Below are positions 1 to 8,700 of a DNA stretch of 64,000 bases, piece by piece (the first letter of the stretch is position 1; each line of letters begins with the position of its first letter). The stretch covers positions 4,368,094 to 4,432,093 of the forward strand of contig NZ_CP022584.1 of NCBI RefSeq assembly GCF_002240225.1. Direction: 5' to 3'. Made by a program: the position numbers and the translations under genes. The notes beneath the pieces are model-generated. The model did not search any database and was not told the DNA's origin. It saw nothing but the letters and a program-made list of their open reading frames with translations. Source of the DNA: Paenibacillus physcomitrellae (lineage in GTDB: Bacteria > Bacillota > Bacilli > Paenibacillales > Paenibacillaceae).

Positions 1-393
1 CCGCCCGCCAGGAGCAATAGTTGGTTTGTCTGGTACTTGATTTATGCGGGAATTGTTACGATTGCACTTGCATTTTACCGGTTTGTGAGGCTAGGTGACG
101 AGTTTGATGCCGGTTTGTTAGGGCGATTTGCACTGCTGGCACTGGCCTTCTCGGGTATTGTTCATGTCTGTGGATGGCTTGGAGGCCGATTGATCTGGCT
201 GGTTTCAACGGCAGGGCTTGTTATCGGCATATACACGATGTTCAGGTACGCAAGCCGCGATATGTCCGGATGGGAGGATCTGGCGTCCTTCTTATCCTTT
301 ATGATTCTTTCTGCAGGCGGTTTCGTGATTGGGCTGCTGGCCGAGGGGGCAAACTGGCTGTACCGGTATTTGCACAGGCCAAAGGAAGAATAG
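1..393 (+). CDS. Hypothetical multi-pass membrane protein (5' end outside window)
   Basis: I do not recognise the family. The frame is open from base 1, so the gene probably begins upstream; the TTG at 37 is only the first start-like codon inside the window. The visible ~130 residues hold about four hydrophobic segments joined by short polar loops, ending in a basic/acidic tail (HRPKEE), which suggests a small integral membrane protein. It ends 12 bases before the next gene on the same strand and its stop overlaps the ribosome site of that gene, so the two are probably co-transcribed. No catalytic motif is visible. Confidence 0.6.
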   Translation, partial: PPARSNSWFVWYLIYAGIVTIALAFYRFVRLGDEFDAGLLGRFALLALAFSGIVHVCGWLGGRLIWLVSTAGLVIGIYTMFRYASRDMSGWEDLASFLSFMILSAGGFVIGLLAEGANWLYRYLHRPKEE

Positions 394-405
394 GAGCTGC
401 TGGAT

Positions 406-993
406 ATGCTAACAGGGGACCAACGGAACGAAAATGAGCAATCGGAGACAAAATGGACTGAGGGGCGCCATGGACGTCAGGTGCGTCAAGGACACCAAGG
501 GCATCTTGTTGAGCCTGATTTTGGAGAACATTCGATTGTCCTTGTCGACGGCGTATGCAGCCTTTGTCAAGGAGTGACCCGGTTTGTGATCCGGCATGAC
601 CTGGAAGGATGGTTCCTGTTTGCTTCCTTGCAGTCTGAAACGGGGATGAAGCTGCTGAAGAAATACGGCATTCCGATGACAGGGCGACAAACACCTGGAT
701 ATAATGGGGATCAGTCCGGTTCTTATGAAAAAGACTTATCTAAACCGCAGTATGAGTCGGTTGTGCTGATTGATAAAGGGCGTTATTATCTCCGTTCGGA
801 TGCAGCGCTGAGAATTGCAGCGAAATTAAATTTTCCGTGGAATTTAATCCGTTTCCTTCGAATTATTCCCAAAGGGATCAGGGATGGCCTTTACCGCTAT
901 ATAGCCGATCATCGTTACAGATGGTTCGGCAAGGATGAGACGTGTCTGGTGCCTTCTCCGGAGTTGTCGGATCGTTTTCTGGATCAGGGCTAA
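406..993 (+). CDS. DCC1-like thiol-disulfide oxidoreductase family protein (DUF393)
   Basis: A 195-residue protein with the family hallmark DGVCSLC near residue 48, the Asp-x-x-Cys-x-x-Cys pattern that names the DCC family. This is followed by a thioredoxin-like stretch and the typical C-terminal segment with IPKGIRDGLY and a final Cys-containing loop. These proteins are small, probably cytosolic, predicted redox proteins whose substrates are mostly unknown. The first ~40 residues are polar and rich in Glu/Gln/Arg and look like a non-conserved extension. ATG 406 follows an AGGAG that overlaps the previous stop. A strong terminator follows at 1073-1120, separating it from the Tad operon. Family call is firm; function is not. 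Confidence 0.82.
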   Translation: MLTGDQRNENEQSETKWTEGRHGRQVRQGHQGHLVEPDFGEHSIVLVDGVCSLCQGVTRFVIRHDLEGWFLFASLQSETGMKLLKKYGIPMTGRQTPGYNGDQSGSYEKDLSKPQYESVVLIDKGRYYLRSDAALRIAAKLNFPWNLIRFLRIIPKGIRDGLYRYIADHRYRWFGKDETCLVPSPELSDRFLDQG

Positions 994-1072
994 AGTCATG
1001 CGGGAGAATCCAGGACTTGTCAAATATGAAGCTCTATGGTATTCTGGCTGTAAATAAATCATGAACGGACGG

Positions 1073-1120
1073 AAGCACCGTCAAGGACCGAGAAATTCGG
1101 TTTTTGACGGTGCTTTTTTT
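1073..1120 (+). terminator. Rho-independent terminator after the DCC1-like gene
   Basis: Left arm GCACCGTCAA (from 1075) pairs with TTGACGGTGC, followed by seven T. It lies inside the longest possible frame of the next gene, which shows that the coding start of that gene must be further downstream. Confidence 0.9.
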
Positions 1121-1147
1121 GCGTTCATCAAGAAGGGGGAGCCGGAA

Positions 1148-2431
1148 TTGACCGTGCATATGGTGCTGGGGGTGGAAGACCAGCAGTATGTGGAAGCTTT
1201 GCTGGACTATGTGCGCAGCAGTGAATATGGCCGGCGGATTCGGATTACGTCGTTCAGCAGGCCGGAAGCATTTAAGGCGTTTTGGAGCCGGTTATCTAAT
1301 GGGACAGAGCAGAAGGTTGATTTCGCCGCTGTTGAACTGTCGTTTATGACCCACGTAGGGTCGGGAAATGGGAAGCCGAAGGAGGGAGAGGAAGGACTAG
1401 CCATAGAGGAGGGCGGCGGGGAGGAACAAGAGGAACTGTTTCAGGGACAGCGAGAAGGAGAAGTCTGTCTTCCATGGATCTGCCTCAGCGAATCTGACAG
1501 TGTCCAAGGGGGGATTCTGCCGGACATTCCAGTGATGACTAAATACCGCCCGCTCCCGGAGTTGCTGGAAGACCTGCTCAAATTCGGTCGGGAACGTGAA
1601 GGAGGGGTGCGGAGAACTCCGGCCGATGCGCTTCCGGAGGTGCCGGTTATCGGGGTGTATGCCTCGGCTGGAGGTACAGGGAAAACAACCGTCGCGCTCC
1701 ATTTGGCTAAACAGCTGACTTTGGAAGGGGCGCGGGTATTTTATCTGAATTTGAAAACGTTTGGTCTACCGTTAGGTTTAACCGGGCAGCGGAGAAACGG
1801 GCTTGCTTCCGGCATGGCCGAGCTGCTCTACGAATTGGAGGCCGCGGCTGAAGATAACAAACTGCCGGATCTGCCGCCTTCCCGCTTTGTCGTCCGCCAT
1901 CCGCTGATTCAGGGCGACACGTTTGGGCAGGTGGCGAACCTGCGTGAGCTGCTTGAAATGGAACCTGCCGACACAGTCCGAATGATCGACTATGTGGCGG
2001 GAAGCGGTAGCTATGACGTCGTAATTGCAGTCTGCGATGCTTATCCGGATGGACGGAGCACAGGTATGATTGATCGCTGCGACCGTTTAGTGTGGCTGCT
2101 GCTGGATGACGAAGAGGTCCTTTCTAGGTCGGCTGCCGCTTGGGAATTCTGGGGGAAAGGGCAGGGCCAGGATCGGCAGGCCGCCGCGAAGCTGCTTTCC
2201 AAAACGGTATTTACGCTCAACCGTCACTCCGGCGCCGCGTTGTGTGCTGCTCCTCGTCCTGAACTGATTCCGGCGGTAACGTTATGTGAGGTTCCGGATT
2301 GGAAACAGGCGGATAAAGCAAGGATTTTGGCCGATGCTCCTGCCTTTCAGCGGGATATTTTGAAACTGCGCCGCAGTCTTTTTTCACGGGAGGGGAACGG
2401 GGCATTTCCTGCAAGGAGTGCAGGCTTATGA
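1148..2431 (+). CDS. tadZ: TadZ/CpaE-like Tad pilus assembly ATPase
   Basis: A 427-residue MinD/ParA-superfamily protein. The N-terminal ~110 residues resemble an atypical receiver-like domain (VLGVEDQQYVEALLDYV). A Glu/Gly-rich linker follows, then a deviant Walker A SAGGTGKTT near residue 176 and a P-loop ATPase domain with a YDVVIAVCDAY segment in the Walker B region. TadZ proteins localise the Tad secretion machine to the pole or membrane. The frame is open from an ATG at 1061, but that stretch contains a terminator; TTG 1148, behind GAAGGGGGA, fits better, with GTG 1154 as an alternative. It overlaps the next gene by 4 bases, as expected at the head of a Tad operon. Confidence 0.8.
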   Translation: MTVHMVLGVEDQQYVEALLDYVRSSEYGRRIRITSFSRPEAFKAFWSRLSNGTEQKVDFAAVELSFMTHVGSGNGKPKEGEEGLAIEEGGGEEQEELFQGQREGEVCLPWICLSESDSVQGGILPDIPVMTKYRPLPELLEDLLKFGREREGGVRRTPADALPEVPVIGVYASAGGTGKTTVALHLAKQLTLEGARVFYLNLKTFGLPLGLTGQRRNGLASGMAELLYELEAAAEDNKLPDLPPSRFVVRHPLIQGDTFGQVANLRELLEMEPADTVRMIDYVAGSGSYDVVIAVCDAYPDGRSTGMIDRCDRLVWLLLDDEEVLSRSAAAWEFWGKGQGQDRQAAAKLLSKTVFTLNRHSGAALCAAPRPELIPAVTLCEVPDWKQADKARILADAPAFQRDILKLRRSLFSREGNGAFPARSAGL

Positions 2432-3738
2432 CAGAAGAACGTTTGGCGCAGCTGCGCAAGGAACTTCGCGGCGGCCTGAATATGAACTCTATGCTCAGTG
2501 ATGGCGAACTGCTCCAGTATATCGAACGGAGACTGCTGCAGGAACCGGAAATGGCCGACTATACGGCTGCCGAGAAACGGCGTTTGATTCGGCGAATGTA
2601 TGATTCCTTCCGGGGACTGGATGTACTGCAGCCGCTGGTAGAAGACCGGAGCATAACGGAAATTATGATTAACGGCCATGATGAAATTTTTGTGGAACAG
2701 GAAGGAAGAGTGAGGAAGGTACCGGTCCATTTCGAATCCCGGGAGCGGCTTGAAGACATTATCCAAAGTATCGTATCAGCGGTCAACCGGGTTGTTAATG
2801 AATCCAGCCCTATTGTAGATGCAAGGCTGAAAGATGGCTCACGGGTCAATATCGTCCTGCCACCGGTTGCTTTGAAAGGCCCGACGCTTACGATCCGCAA
2901 GTTCCCGGAGAATCCGTTGACCATGGATGACTTAGTCCAAATCGGCAGTTTAAGCCGCGAAGCGGCGTTATTCCTCCAGCGGCTGGTAAGAAGCAAATAC
3001 AATTTGTTCATCAGCGGAGGGACCGGTTCGGGCAAGACGACCTTCTTAAACGCTTTGTCCCAATATATCCCGGCGGATGAACGGATTATTACAATAGAGG
3101 ATTCGGCGGAGCTGCAGATCGTGAACGTTCCCAATCTGGTTTCTCTGGAAACCCGGAATGCCAATACGGAAGGGCGCGGCGAAATCACGATCCGTGATTT
3201 GATCCGTTCTTCCTTGCGCATGCGCCCAAACCGGATTGTAGTCGGTGAGGTCCGCGGTACGGAAGCGCTCGATATGCTGCAGGCGATGAATACGGGCCAT
3301 GACGGGAGCCTTTCAACCGGCCATGCCAACAGTACGGTCGATATGCTCAGCCGTTTGGAAACGATGGTGCTAAGCGGAGCGGATCTTCCGGTATCGGTTG
3401 TACGGAAGCAGATCAGTTCGGCGATTGATATTTTTGTCCATCTCTCCAGATTAAGGGATCGTTCAAGGAGAGTAACTGAAATCGCGGAGGTTGCCGGTTT
3501 TGAACAAGGAGAGGTTGTCCTCCGGCCTCTATTTGTTTTTCAGGAAGAAGGGGAGCGGGACGGCAAAATCATCGGCAGCCTGATTCGGACGCCGAACCGA
3601 ATGCTTCATAAGGAGAAGCTGCGGATGGCCGGTATTTTGGGGGCGGATGGCATGGAGGAGGGTGAAGACCAAAGCAAGGGAGATGAGGAGCACAGTGACG
3701 CGGTTAAAGCCGGAACCGCTTCTTTCCGGAAGGAGTGA
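2428..3738 (+). CDS. tadA: TadA/CpaF secretion ATPase of the Tad pilus
   Basis: A 436-residue VirB11/CpaF-type hexameric ATPase that powers Flp pilus assembly at the cytoplasmic membrane. Visible motifs are Walker A GGTGSGKTT near residue 197, an Asp-box IIIEDSAEL-like segment soon after, the Walker B region RPNRIVVGEVRG, and the His-box GHDGSLSTGHAN. The N-terminal part (DVLQPLVEDRSITEIMING) is the usual CpaF leader domain. Length matches the family. The last ~40 residues are charged and not conserved. It overlaps tadZ by 4 bases and ends 4 bases before the tadB GTG start. Confidence 0.95.
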   Translation: MTEERLAQLRKELRGGLNMNSMLSDGELLQYIERRLLQEPEMADYTAAEKRRLIRRMYDSFRGLDVLQPLVEDRSITEIMINGHDEIFVEQEGRVRKVPVHFESRERLEDIIQSIVSAVNRVVNESSPIVDARLKDGSRVNIVLPPVALKGPTLTIRKFPENPLTMDDLVQIGSLSREAALFLQRLVRSKYNLFISGGTGSGKTTFLNALSQYIPADERIITIEDSAELQIVNVPNLVSLETRNANTEGRGEITIRDLIRSSLRMRPNRIVVGEVRGTEALDMLQAMNTGHDGSLSTGHANSTVDMLSRLETMVLSGADLPVSVVRKQISSAIDIFVHLSRLRDRSRRVTEIAEVAGFEQGEVVLRPLFVFQEEGERDGKIIGSLIRTPNRMLHKEKLRMAGILGADGMEEGEDQSKGDEEHSDAVKAGTASFRKE

Positions 3739-3742
3739 GAAC

Positions 3743-4573
3743 GTGGGGAGACCGGCGGCAGCATTAATGAAGAAGAAGGTTAACATGGCAGACAGAAAAA
3801 CAGGAAGAACAGGTTCTCCTTCCGGCAGCACGCTGCCCGATTACAGCGAATATGTCCTTACTGGAAGTCAAAAGGCGGCTAGTTTGTTGGCTGGCGGAAT
3901 GCTGCTGTGGGGGATCGGGTTTTTATTCTTTCATTCCTGGTATCTCGCGTTGGTACTGGTTTTGGCTGCGGGAGTTACACCTCGCATCGTCAGCGGTTTC
4001 CTGCTGGAACGGAGGCGAAGGATGCTGGGCATACAGTTTAAGCAAATGCTTTATTCGTTATCGAGCTCCTTGGCGGCAGGACGTTCAGTAGAGAATGGAT
4101 TCCGGGAAGCCGTCAAGGATCTGCAGTTTCTTTATCCGGACAGCAATACCGATATGATCAGGGAACTGCATATTATTTGTGCCCGATTGGAGTATGGTCA
4201 GCCGATAGAAGAGGCGCTTCAGGATTTCAGCAGGCGCGCGAAACATGAAGATATCGCTAATTTCGCGGATGTGTTTTCAGCCTGCAAACGGACGGGCGGG
4301 GACCTGGTGGAGGTAATCCGCCGGACCTCGATGCTGATCGGTGAGAAGATGGAGATAAGCATGGAGATAGGCGTAGTGCTGGCACAGAAAAGGCTCGAAT
4401 CCAAGCTGCTTTTGGCCGCTCCGATCTTCTTCCTAGCCTTTATGAATCTCTCTTCACCTGATTATATGAGTCCGCTCTACAGCGGAGCAGGATTAGTAGT
4501 ATCAGCAGCCGCCTTGGTATTATTTGGGGTCTGCTTCTGGCTGATTCGGAAAATAATGAATATCCGGGTTTAA
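3743..4573 (+). CDS. tadB: TadB-like inner-membrane platform protein (type II secretion F domain)
   Basis: A 276-residue protein of the type II secretion system F family. A short basic N-terminus is followed by a pair of membrane segments (about residues 45-85), a cytosolic helical T2SSF domain with QFKQMLYSLSSSLAAGRSVENGF, and two C-terminal membrane segments. With TadC it forms the platform on which TadA acts. The longest frame starts at 3647 inside tadA, but GTG 3743 has GGAAGGAG eight bases upstream and begins just after the tadA stop, so I chose it. Confidence 0.9.
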   Translation: MGRPAAALMKKKVNMADRKTGRTGSPSGSTLPDYSEYVLTGSQKAASLLAGGMLLWGIGFLFFHSWYLALVLVLAAGVTPRIVSGFLLERRRRMLGIQFKQMLYSLSSSLAAGRSVENGFREAVKDLQFLYPDSNTDMIRELHIICARLEYGQPIEEALQDFSRRAKHEDIANFADVFSACKRTGGDLVEVIRRTSMLIGEKMEISMEIGVVLAQKRLESKLLLAAPIFFLAFMNLSSPDYMSPLYSGAGLVVSAAALVLFGVCFWLIRKIMNIRV

Positions 4574-4583
4574 GGGGGAGAAG

Positions 4584-5456
4584 GTGATAATTGTCTGGGG
4601 AATGAGCGGTGCGGTGCTGATGCTGGTTTGGATCGTGCTCTACATTCGGTCCAAAACCGCTTATGGAAAAATGATCTTCATCAAAGCGGAAGGGCTAAAG
4701 CTGCAACAGGCAGCTCCGCCCATGCTTTATATTCTGCACAAGTTCAAAATCGGTGAACGTTTTCCGGGGGTGCTGTACAAACTGAGCGGACTGCTAAGAC
4801 GTCTGTATGGGGAATCCGCAGGAGGTGAAATAACGTTCCTGTTTGTCGCAGAGCTTATGTCTTATTTCTATTTTCTGCTTCTGGGCGGATGTCTGCTTGT
4901 CTGTTTGCTCGGCGGCGACAGCTCCGGATTTATCATAGGCGTTATATTGGCATTTATGGTGCCTGTCGCCTTGATCAGCGATTTGCGAAGCAAGGTCAAG
5001 AGAAGGGAGCAGGATATGCTGATTGAGCTGCCGGAGCTGTTAAATAAAATCATCCTGCTTGTAGGGGCAGGGGAAACGGTACAGCAGGCCTTCCGGCATT
5101 GCCTTAATTCTAAGAAAGGCCTGGACCAGCCGATTTATCAGGAATTGGACAAGATGATCTCGGAATGGGATAACGGGTATTCTTTTGGCCAGGCTTTGGA
5201 GAATTTCAGCAGAAGATGCGCTCTGCAGGAGGTGGCTTCCTTCTCGACGGCCGTAATGCTGAATTACCGCAGAGGCGGAAGTGATTTCACTATGGCGCTG
5301 CGGGAGCTTTCCAACAGCCTCTGGGAGAAACGAAAGTCTGTTAGTCGGACCCGTGGAGAACAGGCCACTTCAAAGCTGCTCCTGCCCATGCTTCTGCTCT
5401 TTATGGTTGTTCTTATGCTAGTAGGAACTCCAGCATTTATGATGATGAGTTTTTAG
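4584..5456 (+). CDS. tadC: TadC-like inner-membrane platform protein (type II secretion F domain)
   Basis: A 290-residue partner of TadB: an N-terminal membrane segment, two central membrane segments (about residues 90-130), a helical T2SSF domain (IELPELLNKIILLVGAG), and a hydrophobic C-terminal segment ending LVGTPAFMMMSF. GTG 4584 lies close behind GGGGGAG; ATG 4602 is an alternative. The gene order TadA-TadB-TadC is the usual one for Tad loci. Confidence 0.88.
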   Translation: MIIVWGMSGAVLMLVWIVLYIRSKTAYGKMIFIKAEGLKLQQAAPPMLYILHKFKIGERFPGVLYKLSGLLRRLYGESAGGEITFLFVAELMSYFYFLLLGGCLLVCLLGGDSSGFIIGVILAFMVPVALISDLRSKVKRREQDMLIELPELLNKIILLVGAGETVQQAFRHCLNSKKGLDQPIYQELDKMISEWDNGYSFGQALENFSRRCALQEVASFSTAVMLNYRRGGSDFTMALRELSNSLWEKRKSVSRTRGEQATSKLLLPMLLLFMVVLMLVGTPAFMMMSF

Positions 5457-5504
5457 GATGCTCACAATCACTAGGATATTCACTATTAAATAGGAGGAAT
5501 TTTT

Positions 5505-5699
5505 ATGTTAAGCGTATTGAAAGAAAGGCTGGATCTACTTAGTAAGGATGAAGAGGGCTTGGGTATGCTGGAGATGATTTTGATTATAGCGGTCATCGTT
5601 ATATTGGCCATTATTTTCAGGGATAAGCTGAAAGAAATACTCGAAAGTCTGCTCGGCAAAGCCAAAGGTAAAACGGAAGATTTTATGGATGATAAATGA
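5505..5699 (+). CDS. flp: Flp-type (type IVb) major pilin prepilin
   Basis: A 64-residue prepilin. A charged leader ends in DEEGLG and is followed by the hydrophobic helix MLEMILIIAVIVILAIIF, then a short charged tail. Cleavage by the prepilin peptidase encoded at 9761 is expected after a Gly in this leader, with the Glu near +5 as in type IV pilins. It has the strongest ribosome site in the operon (TAGGAGGAA), fitting a highly made structural subunit. The tail GKAKGKTEDFMDDK is typical of Firmicutes Flp1-type pilins. It overlaps the next gene by 4 bases. Confidence 0.88.
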   Translation: MLSVLKERLDLLSKDEEGLGMLEMILIIAVIVILAIIFRDKLKEILESLLGKAKGKTEDFMDDK

Positions 5700-6361
5700 T
5701 GAGGAGCTTTTGCAGCAAGGAAGAGGGCTCTTTTACATTGGAGGCTTCTTTGCTTCTTCCTGCCGTATTCTTAACGGTGCTGGTTCTTATGTTTCTCTGC
5801 CTTTATTTCTATCAAAATGCTTTATCGGGACAGGCGGCCGCTGTAGCCGCTGAGCGTATTGCCTATTCATGGAACAATAGCAGCAAGGATCCGCGAACCG
5901 GCCAATACAAGGAGGGGGAATACGATCCTTTGTATTGGAGGTTAACGGATGATGCCCTGCTGCAGTCCGTTTTTGGAGGGAACTCTTCTTCAAAGGAGGA
6001 TCAAACCGACCTGCCGACAGGGAAGTCGGGATCTGCTGATTCCCTGACAACCAGAAAGCTGGAGGGGACCGGAAGCGAACTTCCTGCTGTTTTCAGCGGC
6101 AGGTTGGTTTACTCATATGATTTGCTGAAGCGCAGAGTTGAAGCCGAGTTGATCAGGAAGCTGCCTGTCTCTCCCCTAAATAAAGTGTCAGGCGGTGACT
6201 GGGGGATTGGTGTCCGGTCAGTTTCCTATATCGTGGAGCCTGCAGAGTGGATTCGGACCATAGAGTTAGCCAGATATTATACGGCGAGGTTCCGCAGTAC
6301 AGGAGAGAAGGCAGCCAACCGGCAGGAGGCCGGGGAAGCGCTGCGCCGGTTTGCCAAATAA
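5696..6361 (+). CDS. tadE: TadE-like pseudopilin
   Basis: A 221-residue protein with a short leader, EEG then SFTLEASLLLPAVF, which is the classic TadE motif: a prepilin-like cleavage site with Glu at +5, then a long hydrophobic helix. The rest is a predicted extracytoplasmic domain with low-complexity Ser/Lys/Gly stretches in the middle. TadE-like proteins act as minor pilins in Tad pili. Its ATG overlaps the pilin stop, so pilin and TadE are translationally coupled. Confidence 0.82.
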   Translation: MMRSFCSKEEGSFTLEASLLLPAVFLTVLVLMFLCLYFYQNALSGQAAAVAAERIAYSWNNSSKDPRTGQYKEGEYDPLYWRLTDDALLQSVFGGNSSSKEDQTDLPTGKSGSADSLTTRKLEGTGSELPAVFSGRLVYSYDLLKRRVEAELIRKLPVSPLNKVSGGDWGIGVRSVSYIVEPAEWIRTIELARYYTARFRSTGEKAANRQEAGEALRRFAK

Positions 6362-6420
6362 GCAATAATCAATAAGCAATAAGAAAAATTTAATCAAGCA
6401 AACAGCAGGAGGGAGGAGAC

Positions 6421-8700
6421 ATGTTCAGGGAAGAGGAACGGGAGCAGGGGGCGGTTAGCGCTTTTCTGATTATGATTTTTGCAGCGGTATTTGCGTTTGT
6501 AGCGTTATTCATCGACTACGGCAGAATGGCCGCTCTACAAGCGGAGAGCGAGACGGCACTCCATGCCGCGGTTCGCTCCGTTCTGTCATCCTATGACCAG
6601 GAGTTGATGGAGGAATATGGATTGTTTGCCGTCGGCTCAACGGACAGCAGTTATATTATGTCAAAGGTGCTCCAAGAAGGCTTCGACTATTCCGCCCGTC
6701 AGGACAGGTTTACGTTAATGGGAGCCAAACTTGATTCGTCTGAACTTCTGCTTTCACGTCCTTTAGGAACTTATCCGGTATTTAAACAGCAAATCCGGGA
6801 GCAGATGAAATACAAAGCCCCGGTCAATTTGGTCCTTGAGCTGCTAAACAAGTTTAAGCCGGTTTCGGAGGTTTTAAAGGAAGCTTCCAACACGACGGAT
6901 GTTTTGAGCAAACTGCAGAAGCTGTACGACCAGAGGGAGGAACTCATCGATAAGGTTTCTGCCGGGCAGAAAGCGGCTCAGCAGAATGTAAAAGCTATAA
7001 GAGAATACACTGCTGATGATCAGGCGCAAAATGCCGGAATGGCGAAGTTGGACGAAGCGTTATCCAGCATGCAGGATGCCGTCTCCCAATACGGAGAGTA
7101 TCAGAGCATGGTCGAAACGGATCGGAACCGCGAGCCGGAGGATCAACTGTATACTTCCGAAATTTATCGTTACCGGAGCGGGGCTTCACGGATCTTCAAC
7201 AGTTTATCCGATGCACTGAGGAAATCAGCGGATTCCCATCAGGAGCTCGTGCAGAACAGCCCTGGTTGGATTAGAGAAGCGGCTGACTTGAACGCGCAGA
7301 TGGAGCAGGTTATTCAAGAAAGCGAGGAGCGTGCGACAGGTGCAAATTACGATTCTGTAAGCAATTCGTTAAGTACGGCAGGAGCAAGCAGGGATCAAAC
7401 TGCAGGGGGAGCGGAAATCAATAAAATCCGGGAGCAGACCCGTTCGCTGCTGAGAGAGGATGGCTTCTTCGAGGGACTAACCCAAACAGTTCATCAACAA
7501 ATTAAGCTGTTTGATCTGGTCCGCAGCAAGAATAGTGCTTTAAGTGGACAGCAGGGAGCTGTCCTGGCGGGAAGCAGCGACGCGGGGGCGTTTCGCTCAT
7601 CTGCCGCCGCAGCCGAGCAATCCCTAGATGCTTATATCGGCCAGACAACAAGCGATTTAGAACAGGAAGAACAGGAGATCATGCAGCAGCGAGCCCACGA
7701 GGGAGAAATCAAGTCTACTGAAGCGGCGGCTAAAGGAAAACTGAAGGAAGCGAAGAATCTGATCGGCAAACTATCGGACTTGAAAAATAGTTATAAGCAG
7801 CAGCAAGCTCAATTTGATACTCTTGAAGACTATTATCGGGATAATTTGGCGTTCAATTCCGAGTCGGGAAAGACATCAGGCGACGAAAGTACCGTTATTG
7901 ATGACGATATTTATGATTCGGGAAGCGGATCCATGAAGGAAATGGATCAGTTCTACGGTGTTTTATCGTCTATCTTGAGCGGCATTGCGGATAACGGATT
8001 GGAGACTGAATATGCGGCCGATTATTTTAAGGCTTTTGATGTCACGGAGCTGACCTCTTTCCTGGACAGTGGCGGAAGCGGAGAAGGCAAGACAAGTGCA
8101 AAGCAATCCAATAATGCAGATCTACCAAAAAGTTCAAACCGTCCGGATCAGGCTGCTTCGGGTGATCTGTTTAGTCCCGAGCGGCAGGAGATGGAATACA
8201 TACTGTACGGGTTTCATAACCCCGGAGGCAATTTGGCGGCCGCATTCGGGGAGATCTTTACGATGCGTTTGGCTATCCGGACGATGGAGGGATTCGTCGT
8301 TAACGCCAATAAAGGTCATCCTCTGTTGATTTTAGCTTCTGCTCTGCTGTATGGGGCCAAGCAGGCGCTTGCGGATATGCTGACCTTGATCAGGACGGGA
8401 AGCGTTCCGCTCAGTCGTTACGTTAATGTTTCGCTGAGCTATCAAGACCATTTACGAATATTTATGCTCGTTCATGGCAGCAGCAATAAACGGCTTTCGA
8501 GAATGCTGGCGTTGATCCGGATGAATACAGGCATTAATCCGCAGGAAAGAGCTACCTATGCCGAAGGGGAAGCAACCACCCGTATGCCGCTGCTGTTTCT
8601 TCCGGGAATATCGGCTGCCATGAACAAGGCCTATTCCGGGCAAGACAAAATCGAGGGGAGCAGTTATTTTGTGGTTAAAAATGCGGCTGATTCTTATTAG
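6421..8700 (+). CDS. Large TadG-like Tad pilus protein (DUF5702-like)
   Basis: A 759-residue protein that starts with a pilin-like leader (EREQG then AVSAFLIMIF) and one N-terminal membrane helix, followed by IDYGRMAALQAESE, the TadE/TadG-like neck. The middle (about 140-470) is Glu/Gln/Lys-rich and strongly helical, likely coiled coil. The C-terminal ~180 residues are more globular (MEYILYGFHNPGGNLAAAFGEIF) and include a second hydrophobic helix. I identify it with the DUF5702 proteins of Firmicutes Tad loci by position and layout. Its role is probably a long surface or periplasm-like spacer of the pilus machine. The final 32 bases overlap the next gene. Confidence 0.72.
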   Translation: MFREEEREQGAVSAFLIMIFAAVFAFVALFIDYGRMAALQAESETALHAAVRSVLSSYDQELMEEYGLFAVGSTDSSYIMSKVLQEGFDYSARQDRFTLMGAKLDSSELLLSRPLGTYPVFKQQIREQMKYKAPVNLVLELLNKFKPVSEVLKEASNTTDVLSKLQKLYDQREELIDKVSAGQKAAQQNVKAIREYTADDQAQNAGMAKLDEALSSMQDAVSQYGEYQSMVETDRNREPEDQLYTSEIYRYRSGASRIFNSLSDALRKSADSHQELVQNSPGWIREAADLNAQMEQVIQESEERATGANYDSVSNSLSTAGASRDQTAGGAEINKIREQTRSLLREDGFFEGLTQTVHQQIKLFDLVRSKNSALSGQQGAVLAGSSDAGAFRSSAAAAEQSLDAYIGQTTSDLEQEEQEIMQQRAHEGEIKSTEAAAKGKLKEAKNLIGKLSDLKNSYKQQQAQFDTLEDYYRDNLAFNSESGKTSGDESTVIDDDIYDSGSGSMKEMDQFYGVLSSILSGIADNGLETEYAADYFKAFDVTELTSFLDSGGSGEGKTSAKQSNNADLPKSSNRPDQAASGDLFSPERQEMEYILYGFHNPGGNLAAAFGEIFTMRLAIRTMEGFVVNANKGHPLLILASALLYGAKQALADMLTLIRTGSVPLSRYVNVSLSYQDHLRIFMLVHGSSNKRLSRMLALIRMNTGINPQERATYAEGEATTRMPLLFLPGISAAMNKAYSGQDKIEGSSYFVVKNAADSY

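Noticed and set aside
1061..1147. N-terminal extension of the TadZ gene from the ATG at 1061
   Set aside because: The stretch contains a complete terminator hairpin with T-run, so it is not coding; TTG 1148 has a ribosome site.
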